In this document: positions 24,186 to 37,500 of the stretch, one piece after another
How positions within the stretch are numbered: the first letter of the stretch is position 1
Layout of the letters: the number at the start of each line of letters is the position of its first letter
DNA from: Apostichopus japonicus
Lineage: Eukaryota; Echinodermata; Holothuroidea; Aspidochirotida; Stichopodidae
DNA length: 64,000 nt
NCBI RefSeq assembly: GCF_037975245.1
Contig: NC_092565.1
Location: 5,340,499 to 5,404,498 of the forward strand
Reading direction: 5' to 3'
Position numbers and translations under genes: made by a program
The notes under the pieces: model-generated
Told to the model about the DNA's origin: nothing
What the model saw: the letters and a program-made list of their open reading frames with translations, nothing else
Database searches by the model: none

Positions 24186-24628
24186 AAAACCTAAGCTTGT
24201 ATTCTAAGGAACACTGTGACATTTACAATAGACTTGCAAACTGTATCCGCTGACTAAGGGCAAGAAAGTACATGTTAATTACAGCCTATACCATTATCCC
24301 ATGCATATATACTATGATTAATTGTGAAAAGCCCCCGGGAGAAAGGAATCGATTTGCATGTATCGAATGAAAATTTGCGATCACATCGTTTTATTCCTTT
24401 GTTTGTTCCTCTTTGTATTAAGTTTTATAAACATATAGATATGTTATAGAAAACCAGAGAAATAAGATATGACTTATAATTGTCAAGTAAAGGAGTATTG
24501 TTTTGGAAAATATATTGGAAGTTTTTGGTTTATATATATCTGGTATATATAGTATATATATACAGTATTTTGGAGGTTCTATCGAAAATGCGCATTAACA
24601 AGGCGAAAAGCAAACCCCGTACTGGAAC

Positions 24629-25992
24629 CAGGGACGTAGCCAGGGGGGAGCAGGGGGAGCGACTGCTCCCCCCCTTTCAGTGTCGTTTTTTTTTTAAACT
24701 GTCGTTTTTTTTAGCATGGTATTTTGTCAGTGCTCTTTTGATCTTGAATACTCGTCAGCTCCGTTAACTCGATTATAATCGTAGTTACATTCACGCCTAC
24801 TGATTCAACTACTTACTTAGTTTGGCAGATGCAATTAGCTTAATTTAGCCTATAGCCTGTTACAAGCCTACAGTTGGCCACTGCGTAATAAAATCTACCT
24901 AACCGCACTCTATGGAATGTCACGAACCGTATGCACAACACACCGACAACGATGAAAGTAATAATAATAAATAATTATTACACTGCTAACGATATTTGTT
25001 TTTAGGCCACTGCATATCTGGCTATATTACAAAATCTGATATTTTATATTGTCTATCAGTTAATTCGTCAAACTAAGTCCAGACATTGGACAATAAACAA
25101 GAATCATCCTACTGGAAAAATTGTAAAGAGCACTATGTTTGTCTTTCTGATATATTATGTAAAAGAACATGTAAAAGAATTCAACAGGAAACAAAATCTG
25201 CTGATAATATGATATCATATGATCAGGGGCGTAGCCAGTATGTAGCACTGTAGGTCCGGGCCTATACACTTTTTTGGCCAAGTTATCTTTTTTTTAAAAA
25301 CACCCATATTTCAAATCCATAGGCTTGCTGGACGAGTTTATGATTCTAGACAGGAAAAACTATTGAAATGAACATAGCGAGATTATGGCTAAATTAGGTG
25401 ACCTATTCTTCTGTCATCTAGGCTGTCATTTCTATCGCGTGCCGTTTCATTCAACACTCTACCCGCCGAAAAAGACTAGGATCCGATCTTGTCAGTTTTT
25501 TACCATCTAGTTAAGAACCCGTTTACGCAGATAATATTCAGTTGAGAAAACAGTTGAGAAATTTGCATCAGATGGCAATCGTCGGATAGCTCTCGCCTTC
25601 TCTTATTTAGGCTAACTTAAACATTTACTAGCTACAGTTGCATCAAAGACAATTACTGGCTATAGTTGTATCAAAGACATTTCTGGCCTATCTTTGTATC
25701 TACAAGTATCAGAAGTTGAAATGTACAGTATAAGACTACTCTGTACATGTACCTTGCTAATTTTAAATCCATTATGTAGTATGAATTACGTACTATTTTA
25801 ACTCTTTTGTACACTCGGGAAGGGCTGTTTCCGGCCATCTGGAGGGTTTGTAAAACCAAAAAATTTTCTTGTGCGCTCCGCGCCAACCGATGGTGGCGCT
25901 CCACTCAGATAGTCATGCTTACAACTTTGAAAATCCATATCAATCGCAAAAAAAGTGCTCCCCCCCCTTTCAAAATCCTGGCTACGTCACTG
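24629..25992. mobile_element. Non-autonomous hAT element (1364 bp) with exact 8-bp target duplication
   Basis: ACTGGAAC stands at 24621-24628 and again at 25993-26000. The ends are inverted copies: CAGGGACGTAGCCAGG on the left, and CAGTGACGTAGCCAGG on the right when reversed. The 8-bp duplication fits hAT. The right 190 bp carry the palindromic core (minus orientation, 25880-25900) shared with copies at 52.7, 53.4, 54.1 and 58.1 kb. A further end-like motif (caggggcgtagccag) at 25225 suggests a nested or composite element. No transposase frame was found. Confidence 0.85.
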
Positions 25993-25999
25993 ACTGGAA

Positions 26000-26670
26000 C
26001 ATTGACGTACAACACTCGTCAAAGCAGTTCCAAAAGGGTACCTATTGGTTACTGAAATCATACTCTGGTCTCCCACCAGTGACAAATATTACTCAGAAGA
26101 ACTTTCACATACTTAAAAGCACCGAACGTTTGAAATAAATTTCAGTCTCAGAACCACCTGCCATTCCATTTACGAGACCTAGAAATTACCTACGGGTATC
26201 TTTTTCAGGATGACACCTCATCTGAGGCAAACAAAACAGAAGATACGGGATCATCGCACTGTACTGACAAAATTGCAAGACTTACTTACTTGTCGATTCG
26301 ACTGGGGCCTTTCCGAGAGCAACCGAACTAAACTCACGTTCCGAATCCGGCGGAATAGAAGCTGCCTATCTAAAATTGTAATTGACCTCTTCTACTGCAA
26401 TATTTGTAACGTACTATACGTTGGAAAGTCGTAAAGGTTAAGAAACCTGTTACAAACCACTTCAACCTTCCAAATAACTCGATTGAGAATTTACGTGTTA
26501 TTGCCATTGACCAAAATGATTCTTGGACAGACAAATCTAGAAAGGGAAAAGAAAATTCCTGGCAACTAAATCTAAAATTCATTGCACCATTCGGATTATA
26601 CATCAGAAACGACCTGCCTTCCCAGATAAATCAAAGCAATTCCTTTGAAGTTACGACGGAATCGGATTAA
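26000..26670 (+). mobile_element. Penelope-like retroelement remnant, C-terminal GIY-YIG region
   Basis: Frames on the plus strand read LLKSYSGLPPVTN, FHILKSTERLK, EPPAIPFTRPRN, then IDLFYCNICNVLYVGKS, then KPVTNHFNLPNNSIENLRVI, and finally NSWQLNLKFIAPFGLYIRND. This order (proline-rich linker, C..C...YIG motif, HF..P.HS...L.V, W...L.t..P.G.N) is that of the C-terminal endonuclease region of Penelope-like elements. The block between the YVG motif and KPVTNHF is missing and the frame shifts at that point, so the copy is dead. The 24.6-kb hAT inserted at its left border. Confidence 0.7.
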
Positions 26671-26888
26671 AATACTCCGACACGGATATAAAATAATCCG
26701 ATTATCCAAAACTTCAGCTAATCTAAGAGAACTCAGTAAGTCGCTTTGACTTCACAGCCATGCCGACACACTTCTCCAATAAAAAGTTTAAATTCCTGCT
26801 TCTCTTTTTACTTTCGGTGATCATGCGCTGAAGAATTTCTAGTTTTGCTCGAAAGCTCTGCAAAAACCAACATTGGCTGTTTTACTTT

Positions 26889-27205
<317 letters not shown>

Positions 27206-27439
27206 ACCATATACCTCAAACTGATTTTTTATGAAATTCCGTAATAGAAAGCAATTAATTAATTGTTCTTTGGGGCTATAGATCTGAGGACAGTTGTTAC
27301 GATAGGATATACCACAAAATCGTCTTCTTCGTTCTTTTACTATCACTAGCTGACCTACCTTGGGGTTCCATATGTGAATAAGAGATTATTATAGCTAATT
27401 AAGACAATTTAGTTACCAGGCTGACAAAATCATGAATCG

Positions 27440-27560
<121 letters not shown>

Positions 27561-27599
27561 AACCTGTGCATTATCAATACTGATATGAACGTGTGACGT

Positions 27600-30500
27600 C
27601 ACGCCATCTATTCAACATATGTTCTTCTTTCAATTATTACCTGAGGGCAGCAATGAGACAAAGTACTGTTGTATAGAAAGACATAAGGGGGCAATTAGAT
27701 TAGCATTCGTATATTGGTCATCACAGTTCACTTTGAGTCACAAACAAGATGAAGTTTGTCTAGATTTTAAGTCCTTCATTGAGTTTAATTCTCGAAAATT
27801 AATTTGCAGGTCACTTAAGGTCAGCTTCATATGATAACTAGGCCTACATAAAGGCACATTTTGTGTCTTAAATTGTCAACAAGCAACGCAACACCACAGC
27901 AAGTCATATGAAATAAATATATGAAGTAACAATACAAATTGAATAGGGTCAAAGTGATATCTTAAACGGTTAAAACGATTTTATCTTATAGGTGTAACGT
28001 TTAATATCAGTTTGAAGAAACTTAATTAAGAAAGAAAGAATGTTAAAATAGATAACTTTGTATATATATATCTATGAAGTGAGCTAGTGTATTACGGCTT
28101 TCTGTTTTCCGGTTAATTCAAATGTTCATTTGTTCCACATTGGTTTTGTAAAACACAATTTGTGCACAAATCTTTAAACTATTAATATATGGGTGTGTAA
28201 TGGAGGAGAGTGCCGATTTGACGGGTATGATACAGAGCCAACAAGAGATTTCAAATTTGAACATTTAACAATAAATTTGATTGGGAACATCAGCCTCCCC
28301 TAATTTTTCCAGGGTGTGCGTTTCTAGGTTACGAAGGGGTTATGCCTTCGCGACAGGTTCCTGGTCATATGTTTTACATCTTTGCCACTCTATACTGGCG
28401 TATAATAATTGAACATTACACTGTGAAAATTAATTCATCATGGTTGAGTTTCACAACTTAACTCAGTTCATTTCATCAAACTAGTACAACATTCCGTAAG
28501 AAATTTATTACGTGATTTCTATACATCCGCTGAATATTCAAATTCAAATTTCCTAATCCTTTAAAGCTAGGTTAAATAACTTAACTGACATTGTATTGAA
28601 TTAATCTGCGTGACCGTTATATGACTTTCTGGCATACGTGGTGTCTATACTGATAACATTTAACCTAGTTATTAAAACCTAACTGCCCCAGACATAATTT
28701 ACGCAGTCATGAAGATGGTTAAGAGCCACTTTTATCTACCTCTAAATATATATGTAATATTTTAACCTATCCCATATCTTGGTATAAAGTTCCTCTATGT
28801 TATCTCTCACTCTATGGCGATTCATTTCTTCTGTTGCTAACAGTAATTTGACTATACCTATAAAAGCTATCTTTAGTGGCAATTTTTGCAACTTTTGGCG
28901 CTCCATAACGGAAATCTATACATAGGCTATAACACGACACGATGCTTAATGCCGCACTAGAGTGCCACAAAGCAGCCGATAAACATAGCAAGAATAAATA
29001 TTGATAGTTAAATAAATTGAGATTTATATAGCCTTGCCGAATCACTTGGTGGCCCTTGAATATTTACTTTAAATTGACGGAAATAATAATCTTTTATTAC
29101 AGTGTTGGGATTTGGTCTGTTTTTTAAGGTGACATTCTGCTGACAGAAACATGAAACCACACATGGTGGAAAAAGAAGCAATAAATTCACTTTACTTTTG
29201 GTGACAATGTTGCCGCAGATGCCGCTTAATCTTCGTCACCGCAAGACTATACATTTTAACGTCACTCAATGTTGAACGGATGTTTCAAGTTTATTCATGT
29301 TCCAGTAAATGTTATCATTCTCACCATTATTCTCTGTAGTCTCCTGGATGGTGATACTAGAGAGGGGTGGGGGAGGTGTGTGAGAGGGGTGGGGGAGGTG
29401 TGTGAGAGGGGTGGGGGAGGCGTGTGAGAGGGGTGGGGAGGTGTGTGAGAGGGGTGAGAATTCCCTGTTTGTTATATTAACATAAACATATTAATTGCTG
29501 TAGTTATCATAATCCTATAGGTTTTGTCTCACTATATATAGTAGCTATATTGGTTATAGTTAAATGAGATATTCTCGTGGAACATGAATGAATGAAACCT
29601 TTACCAACTTCCAAGACAAGTTGGCAGAGTGGCAGAGTGGCAGAGTGGCAGAAGTGTTACAATCGTTGAAAACGTAAATTTTTATCCAAACAATTTTAGC
29701 CAATTTCAAGGTCGAAGGTTTACACTTCAGTTTACGTTTGAGAAAATTGCTGTAAAATTTCAAAGCGAGTCATTTGGGTTAGGTCGTTACTTCCGGTCTT
29801 GGTGGCGGAAATAATGAGAAAAGTCCTTCTTTCGAAATTTTGCGCGAAATAGATTAATATTTCTCTGATTAACAATTTTGCACTTCTCTCTATATATTAT
29901 CTCTAATAGATTCAAAAACAAAATTTTTAAACAATCCAATATTTCTTATCCAAATAAGACGCTACCTCGATTGTTTGTTATTTAATCAGTATGTATTTTA
30001 ATTCCTTTGGTGTGACGTAATCAATCTTTTGCCTTTGGTTTAGAATTAGTTATCTTGATATAAGTACAGCAGTCATAACTAATTAATAATGTCTGCAGTT
30101 TGTTAAATGAATACCCTCTATTTTTCTTAGAGCATATCATTTCAACATCTGTCTCTTTTTTGGAATTGTGGAAATGCAAGCATAAGAAAGTAAATAGACA
30201 GTTTGTTCCTGTTTACCAACAATATATTAATACCACTAAGCTCAAGTTACTCAATTGATCCATACTCATACATAGAACAGTTTCCAACATTTTAAGCCAA
30301 TTGAAAGTTTTCCATTTATATGAAGAACGAGAATTTGTGACATTCATCGCGTAACGACTATAGTTATCCATGCATGACAACATTCTCAATGTTTGAGTTA
30401 CTCATTTGGGGATTCTTAACAATAATGTATACTGTGTTATTGCCATCCGTTTGTTGATGTTGTGCTGACTTCACAATCTCCGTTGGTTAAGCAAATAGAA

Positions 30501-30600
30501 TATATTATTCAACAACGGATACGGGCCTCAATATTGGTCTTTATCATTTCAACACATATATTTTTAGGACAGTTGAGGAGGTGTACTCAATTATTTTACC
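27600..30600. other. Intergenic, no gene recognised
   Basis: AT-rich sequence with short frames only. It holds the 22-bp minisatellite at 29358 and a short 10-bp repeat (gcagagtggc units) at 29622-29651. No conserved exon was seen. Confidence 0.5.
29358..29456. repeat. 22-bp G-rich minisatellite, about five units
   Basis: The unit gagaggggtgggggaggtgt-gt is repeated about 4.5 times with single-base changes. Its four-G runs could form G-quadruplexes. Confidence 0.92.
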
Positions 30601-30631
30601 TTCTTGCTTCTCAGCATCATTTTTTTATATT

Positions 30632-30842
<211 letters not shown>

Positions 30843-30899
30843 TAAGTCTCTCTCGGTTGAATGAAACCACCAATGCTACTTTAATTCTCGCTAGCTTTT

Positions 30900-31430
30900 T
30901 CGTAGATTAATTTGAGATACAAAGAAACTATCAGAAACAAACAAACATGCAAGGAAGCAATCAAAGAGTGAAATAGAAAAAGAAATAATGTAGAAAACAA
31001 AAGAAGAATGTCACCAAAAACGAAGGGAGCATATAGTGTATTTTAAGTGTGCTTTATTCAATAATGCATTTCTGGACAAGTACACGTTTACTTCAACTCC
31101 TAACACAAGATTATGAAGTCAGGTAAAATTTCCCAAGGATACAAGAACATGAGTTGAGTCCAGATTTGTTATTTAGCTGGAGTAACAGACACATTGGAAA
31201 GCATGAAACGTTATTAAAACCCTCAAAGTTGTTGTCCAACTTTATATCGCTGATTTTTCTTCTAGATTATGAATTAAAAGCGTAACTTTTAAAATGCAAG
31301 TCTGCAAATATTTCTGTGTTTGTGTGTAATTTGTTAAGAAACTTACACAGTTTGAAGGTTTGGCCACATGCACAATAGCTCATATCTTAATCCATTAATA
31401 CTGATAAAAAGTTTAGAAATCCAAGATATT

Positions 31431-31470
<40 letters not shown>

Positions 31471-32420
31471 ACGTGAAACAGAAAGAGATAAATAGTCACA
31501 CATAAATAAAACACTCACTAAAGCAAAAATTCTAATTATTATAATTTTTGTCAATCTAAGTGAAATATAAGAAGTAATTAGAAAAGTGGAAAAGTCTCAT
31601 TTTTACAAAACCACTTAACAACCAAAATATCACGTTTATCTTTGCAGGGAGAACATATTATTTGAAAAGAAACGGATGTTTTCCAAAATGTCTAAATTCT
31701 AAAAAAAAACCAACAAATGTATTTCCAAGCCGGTTTACACACAGGAAAATCAAACACAGCTTACTCTAACAAATGGCAGTAACATTGAAATGAATCGTGA
31801 ATCTGGAATTACATGTGTCCCAGTTCTTATTTTGTGTTAAGTTTATATCCTTGCCCACAAAGTATGTCACGCGATCATCGGCTGACATTTGGGGCCATAG
31901 GGGTGGGTCCCTTCAGCGTCTGTCGCACCATCCCCTGGGCATACTGTTTGCTCTCCGACGAGTCATCTCGTGTTATCATGTGTTTTACTTCTCTCGAAAA
32001 AAAAGCAAAGCTGTAAATCAAAACTCTTAACATGGCACTTTGTAAAATGCAATTGAAGCAGTTTTAGTTGGCGTAACTTGTAGGGATATATTTGAGGCGT
32101 TCTTGAGGTAGCGTTTTTGGTCATAAAGGGTTCCGGCGGAGTATCGATTGAGGAAGCAGGTCAGACTTTGGGCGCATCAGGTAAATAGAGCACTTCCATA
32201 TTATTTATAATTATTTGGGAAGTCGTTACAATAATAATGATAATAATAATATCATAATTTCAAAAAATGCATTGCTATATTACATTGTGACTTTTTAATA
32301 AGCAGAAGCCATTTATAGCCTACTATATGAATAATGAGTATAGTTTTAATATCCCATAACCTACCCCATCTTTTCGTATTTTGACATATTTCATTTGCTT
32401 TCATACATGTATCGATCGCG
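30900..32420. other. Intergenic, with a GC-richer pocket at 31860-32180
   Basis: Mostly AT-rich. Two adjacent blocks (31860-31985 and 32085-32185) are clearly GC-richer and show open frames on both strands; a possible donor (gcatcag then gtaaat) ends the second block on the plus strand. No protein family was recognised. Confidence 0.35.
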
Positions 32421-32429
32421 TGTGCAGGG

Positions 32430-32707
32430 ACTTGGACTTTATAATGATGTCACCTCATTTTGTCTCGAAAGAAAACTTGTTTCTCAATTTGCACATTGCA
32501 ATGATATTGCAGTGCTATATGCATTTTGTCCTTGAGGGGTGGGGGGGGGCGTTGATGGAGTGATGTGTATATACGCAAATAAGATAATACAATAAGAGTT
32601 ATAAAGGGTACTACATCGGGCTGCATCAGTCCAATCGAATTTCTGCAAAGTGCCCTTCGACGTCGGTGCCCCCCCCCCCCCAGATTAAAGTGCTTCCGCC
32701 GCCCTTG
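32430..32707 (-). mobile_element. Partial inverted copy of the 57.7-kb hAT family
   Basis: Reading leftward from TTCCGCCGCCCTTG at 32694-32707, the sequence matches the left 270 bp of the element at 57689: the same end, then acttttaatctgggg, the block tgcagaaattcgattggact, taactcttattgtattatct, catcactccatcaacg and tgaggtga. The other end is absent and similarity stops near 32430. Confidence 0.8.
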
Positions 32708-33028
32708 GTTCTAAGAGAGAAAACAAAGTAACGGGGATGGGCGTGGGGTGCCGGGGGTAATAGAAAACAATGCAAAACAAGGCTTCAGAAGTATAATTTA
32801 ATCTCACGCAAAAACAAATGAAGAAATGATACAAACATTAATCGTAACGTAGCGTGCTCTTAGTCTTTTTCACTGAAAACGCGAAGTTATTAATAACAAT
32901 ATTGCACGAACAAAAAACTCATCCACAGCTAAAAGAAAATCTGCAATATTTTGTAATAAACATATAGCCTACTTTGACGTCACGAGTTTTGAGTAAACAA
33001 ATTATGAAACAGATATTTCACAGTCGGT

Positions 33029-33067
33029 TTTTATTTATTTTATTTACATCATATAGGCCTATTTATT
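33029..33067 (-). promoter_or_regulatory. Candidate poly(A) signals for the receptor gene
   Basis: Three overlapping tttatt motifs on the plus strand (aataaa on the minus strand) lie 100-140 bases past the receptor stop codon, in a sensible position for 3'-end formation. Confidence 0.35.
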
Positions 33068-33168
33068 TGCACCATGACCATATCTTTGTAAGATTTGAAA
33101 TAATTTTGCGTATTCTTGTGAAAAGTAGAAAAATATTTCATGATAGGGTTACTAGCTTTTTAATCAAA

Positions 33169-34497
33169 TCACCGTTTGCAAAGAAGAACTTTACCAAATG
33201 CTGATCTTAATTCCCTATTAAAAATAGTATAAATTACTGGATTAAGAACAGAATTGCACCAGCCTAGCCATGTTACAAATTGAAATGCTGCGTAAGAGAT
33301 ATCGCAGGTTTGACAAGCTCCGAGCACCACATTCACGACAAAGAATGGCAACCAACACGAGATGAACACGCCGACAACTATACCGATCACGAACGCTGCA
33401 CGCCTTTCACGCGTGACGGATATTTTGATCCTTTTACTTGTAAATCTTCCTCTTGGTGCAAATGTTGTTCCGTTGACCGTAGATATTGCCATGCCAGTCG
33501 GTGCGTTTAATTCGATGGTTTGGTAGGAAGGGGACGCACGAGCTTCGCTTGCAAGATTCTGTTGCAAAGAATGATGCCCGGACACCGATGGCAGTTTGGA
33601 CGGAGAGTTGCAAGTATTTCCTCTATTTGGGGTTAATTTACTTCCAACTATTCGCTGTTGCAGACTTAATTCCTCAGACTCGGTCACTGTGCAAAGTGGA
33701 TTCTGAAATCCTAACGGTACCACCGTATTCTTCATGGTTACACTCGACCGTACAGTCGTAAAGTCTAGTGATTCTGACGGCGCATCGAAGGTCCTTTCAT
33801 CCGGGAATCTGCGAGATGACTTATCACCTCTGAGCGTGCCGTCTGGTTGCACGGATGATGTCAGTTTTTGTGCCGCATGCGCTATCCTGATGTATAATAA
33901 GACTATGAATAGGCATGGTATGTAAAATGAAACAGCGGAAGATATGATTTGAAACAACGGTTGTACATTCAATATGCAGATACTTTCATCGCTACTGCCG
34001 AATCCACCGACAAAAAGTAGAGCAGGTATACAGACGAGCGTAGAAAGTGCCCAAGAGATGGATATCAACAGAGCAGCGAAACTTGGTTTTCTCTTCATTG
34101 CATACCAAATCGGTCTAGATACGGCCAAGTATCTGTCAATAGAAACAGCACACAGATTCCAAATAGAAGCAGTGCTCATCAGCACGTCCATACCAACCCA
34201 AATGTCACACATAGGTTTACCTAGCAACCACTTGCCACTGTTGATCTCTTGGAACGCCGCAAGGGGCATAACTATCAAACATACTGCTGAATCCGCTGCA
34301 GCTAACGATACCAGTAGGTAATTGGTCACCGTTCGTAAATGCGGAAAACGAATGATAGCTACGCATACCAGAACGTTTCCCGCCAATCCAAATAAGCAAA
34401 TAATAGGGAGCACCACTGCAAAAATAAAATTGATGGAAGTCATTTCAATCCCACCTCCTGCACCAACATCTTCTCCTACCGTTGTTGATTCGTTCAT
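33169..34497 (-). CDS. Aminergic GPCR, D2-like dopamine receptor type
   Basis: A 442-residue class A receptor at the plasma membrane, probably for dopamine or a related amine. Seven membrane segments are clear: TM1 near 22-48 (N41), TM2 with D69, TM3 with C97, D104 (the amine-binding Asp) and DRY at 121-123, TM4 with W149, C174 in loop 2, TM5 with S186, S187 and S190 before FYIP, as in D2 receptors, TM6 CWLPFF at 381-386, and TM7 NPVIY at 419-423. Loop 3 is long (about 211-365), and the tail is short and ends LLCKR; both traits suggest D2-like/Gi coupling. Position 7.43 is Trp (W413), as in D1 rather than D2. N2 is in a glycosylation sequon. Start: a splice acceptor (ttttttgcag) abuts 34539, so the ATG at 34497 is preferred over the longer frame reaching 34620. 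An alpha2-adrenergic or octopamine receptor is the main alternative. Confidence 0.9.
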   Translation of the reverse strand: MNESTTVGEDVGAGGGIEMTSINFIFAVVLPIICLFGLAGNVLVCVAIIRFPHLRTVTNYLLVSLAAADSAVCLIVMPLAAFQEINSGKWLLGKPMCDIWVGMDVLMSTASIWNLCAVSIDRYLAVSRPIWYAMKRKPSFAALLISISWALSTLVCIPALLFVGGFGSSDESICILNVQPLFQIISSAVSFYIPCLFIVLLYIRIAHAAQKLTSSVQPDGTLRGDKSSRRFPDERTFDAPSESLDFTTVRSSVTMKNTVVPLGFQNPLCTVTESEELSLQQRIVGSKLTPNRGNTCNSPSKLPSVSGHHSLQQNLASEARASPSYQTIELNAPTGMAISTVNGTTFAPRGRFTSKRIKISVTRERRAAFVIGIVVGVFISCWLPFFVVNVVLGACQTCDISYAAFQFVTWLGWCNSVLNPVIYTIFNRELRSAFGKVLLCKR

Positions 34498-34539
34498 ATT
34501 GGCATGATCTTGACCGCGCGTCAGTTGGCAAGCAATGTC

Positions 34540-34549
34540 CTGCAAAAAA
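34540..34549 (-). other. 3' splice site of the receptor 5' UTR intron
   Basis: On the minus strand ttttttgcag precedes the exon base at 34539. This leaves a 42-base 5' UTR before the ATG and implies an upstream non-coding exon at higher coordinates, which was not located. Confidence 0.6.
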
Positions 34550-37500
34550 TTATGAGAAGAAAGTAGAATGCTTATAATAAAATTATGAATGTCGAACGTG
34601 ATGAGAACATTGACATACAAAAAAATATAACAATAAGAGAGAGGGGAAAATTGACGTCTGACAAAATTAACAGGGCCGAAATTAAAGCCAGTGAACCAAA
34701 ATACTGTTTGCGTTTGGTTTCATGTAAGTATAATTCCAGACGTGTTCCCTTTAATGCACATCGTTAAATCCATAGGAGATATGATATGATAAGTTTCGTT
34801 CACTTTCTAATATTTATATTATTTTACCAAGACATGACAACATCGACGTTCTGTCGGTAGTCACTATACCACTTTACCGTAACACCTGTTATAGCATGCC
34901 GCTCGGTAAAACAACATTTTTACTTTATCAACAGTCCTTTTGATAAGGGTTAAGTGCTCACGTTATTTTGTTATATAATCGGTAACACAACAACTATTTA
35001 AAAAACACATTAACATGACGATACAGTATAGGACGGGGTGAATGGGGGGGGGGGGTCATTAGCCGATACAGACAATTAAAGTATCTCACCATAGCATATA
35101 AAAAGATGTAGCCATAATTTAATCGGTAAAATGTGCTTCACTAAAAATATAAGGACAAGAAGAAAAAAAAAACATAACGAAAACCCGCCAGAGTTGCGGA
35201 AATAAGCATTATTATAATTCTTTATTATATCTCAATATGTAGGTTTAAGCAGGTGATGATGTGATTACCCTAGCAACCAAAATAAGACATTTTATGTTTA
35301 TGCAACAAGATCATTCGTGCGCAACCAAGCACATAATTGTGTCAATTCGATGCGCACACTTAGATGTGTCTCATAGAAAAGAAAAGCCGCACGCACACCA
35401 CAGCGAAAAATATGGGTCATAAATAAGAGAACTAATTAATTATCATTTTGTACTTTTAGTGAGTGTATAGTGATACAAACTTACACTGCAAAAGTACGTC
35501 GCTCTAATTTCCTAGAATAAAATAATTCACTGGAAGCATTAAATACGCAATACGGTTGCACAAAATGGCTGTTAAGTGTCGTTACGTAAAAATATTTTAA
35601 AACAATTGGATTATGATTTTGCACAAAAATTTATGACAAACTCTGTCTGTTTATGTACATAAATTAAGTATTCTTTAGATTTGGTACCATCGAGCGATAT
35701 TTTCATTGCGATACCTTGATAGAACTTTTAAGCAAACGCCTAATATAGCCTACATTACAATTATTGATATTGATGAATTATGACATAAAAAAAAGTGCAG
35801 TTAAGACGTATACGTGTAAGGGCTGAAATTTATTTAAATTCACATATTTCATTGTTCGAAATAATTTTTTAGAATGAAATTGCCCTTTCAATTTATTTTC
35901 GTTCAATGTTAATGCTTTCAAATGTTATCAACTAATTATGTATCATTTACAGTGCATAAAAGTAGAAATTTGATGAACAAAGAGAGATATTTGAAAGTGA
36001 TAAAACTGGAAATCCTAACAAAGCCTGCTTCAAAACTAACAATGAAACCCTTCATGTTGATTGTTTTTTTTTCTTCCTTCTTTTTGTTCTTTACCATTGA
36101 TTAAACATAATCATTAACATAATGATTAAACATAATGTTGTGCCTACGAAGACAGTTTTAAAATACCTGAACTTTGTGGCAATAATTTTTCTTAAATATT
36201 ACAATTTGAGTCTTAAATGACATAACTTGTCCATCTATTCTTATAGTTTCAAATATTGCTTAACATAACCGAATATTTTTTCTTGAAAATTCGTCTTGTT
36301 GCTTTTATAATACTGCTTCATATATAGCGACTGTTTTTTTTTTCTTGGCATCGCTTTGGGGTTAAATTAAATTAAGATGATGAATTTACGGACAATTTCC
36401 TCTCGGTTGCTCCCTTAGTTTAACTTTTCACATATATGGTTCAATTCTTATTTAAAATAACAATAGTTATTTTCTTGGAATACATAATGTATAGCTTTTG
36501 ACCGAAGCCTCGTCCCCGCTTTTGGGTTTATTTAACGTATTAAGAAGGTTATTTACACAGACTTGAAAAAACATTAAATCAAATCACTTTTAATTCCCTT
36601 CTGCTGCGTACGAAATTACAGCTCCGTATAGATTTTTAAATGACGCAATACATCAATTTATACATATTGTTAAACTTTACTTTAACTGACAATGGTAGTT
36701 TTCTCCGAATACGTTTTACGCAGCTGTCGTACTTAAGTCTCCTAAATGAATTAGACGGGTATAGGCGAATCTCACTCAACCATTTTTGGGGAGGACTGTT
36801 AAACAAGATGGATGAATACTTCTTTAAAGGAATATATAGGGAACCGAGGAGAAATCTATGCAATTGCAACTAGGAAAAAGATTATGGGATTTTTTATTTT
36901 ATTTTTTATAAATCGGTATCTTAGAGATAATCTGATCTAATCTTTTTTTTATTAAAGTTGAGTTGGTTTTTGGAAGGTGATAAATATATATATTGGGGTT
37001 TTCTTTTGTGGTTTCGTATAGAAATAGTGTTTATGTTTGTGCTCTACAAGAATCATAAATATATAACGTTTGGAAATAGTAGAAAAGCATAAAAGTCAAG
37101 CTGTACTGTGGAGTCCTTTGGATATAAAAGCGTATATGTAGTTTGAAGTATGTTTGTCGTAGGACAGATATTTTCACAGTTTATTGCTAAATTTGAAAGC
37201 ACGTATAGGAAACCTAGTAGGAATAGCGAGTAATTGTTCGTCCATGCACCGTTGTAATTAAAAAATCCCTGCATAATATAAATTCATGCCCAGTCGAAGA
37301 GCGAGGGTGAAGTTATTTTTTTAAATTCCATACTGTCCCCTTATTGAGGGACCCGATCTTCGAGGCTGTATCGCTCGACCTCCCACCCGGCCATTTCTCC
37401 TCGCCAGCCCTGAATGTGAGATAGAGGACGTTGGTATGCAAATAACTTTGTTCATAAATGGGATCAAATTAAATGGGAACGCATTCTTTATTAATGAGGA

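Larger units (their letters stand above)
20690..24620. other. Intergenic, no gene recognised
   Basis: No conserved coding exon was seen. It contains a G18 run near 20714, a CRE-like tgacgtca near 21071, a LINE 3' tail (22682-22775) and microsatellites (23964-24185). None can be tied to a transcript. Confidence 0.5.

Noticed and set aside
33280..34507. Plus-strand frames across the receptor gene
   Set aside because: They are antisense shadows of the receptor coding sequence.
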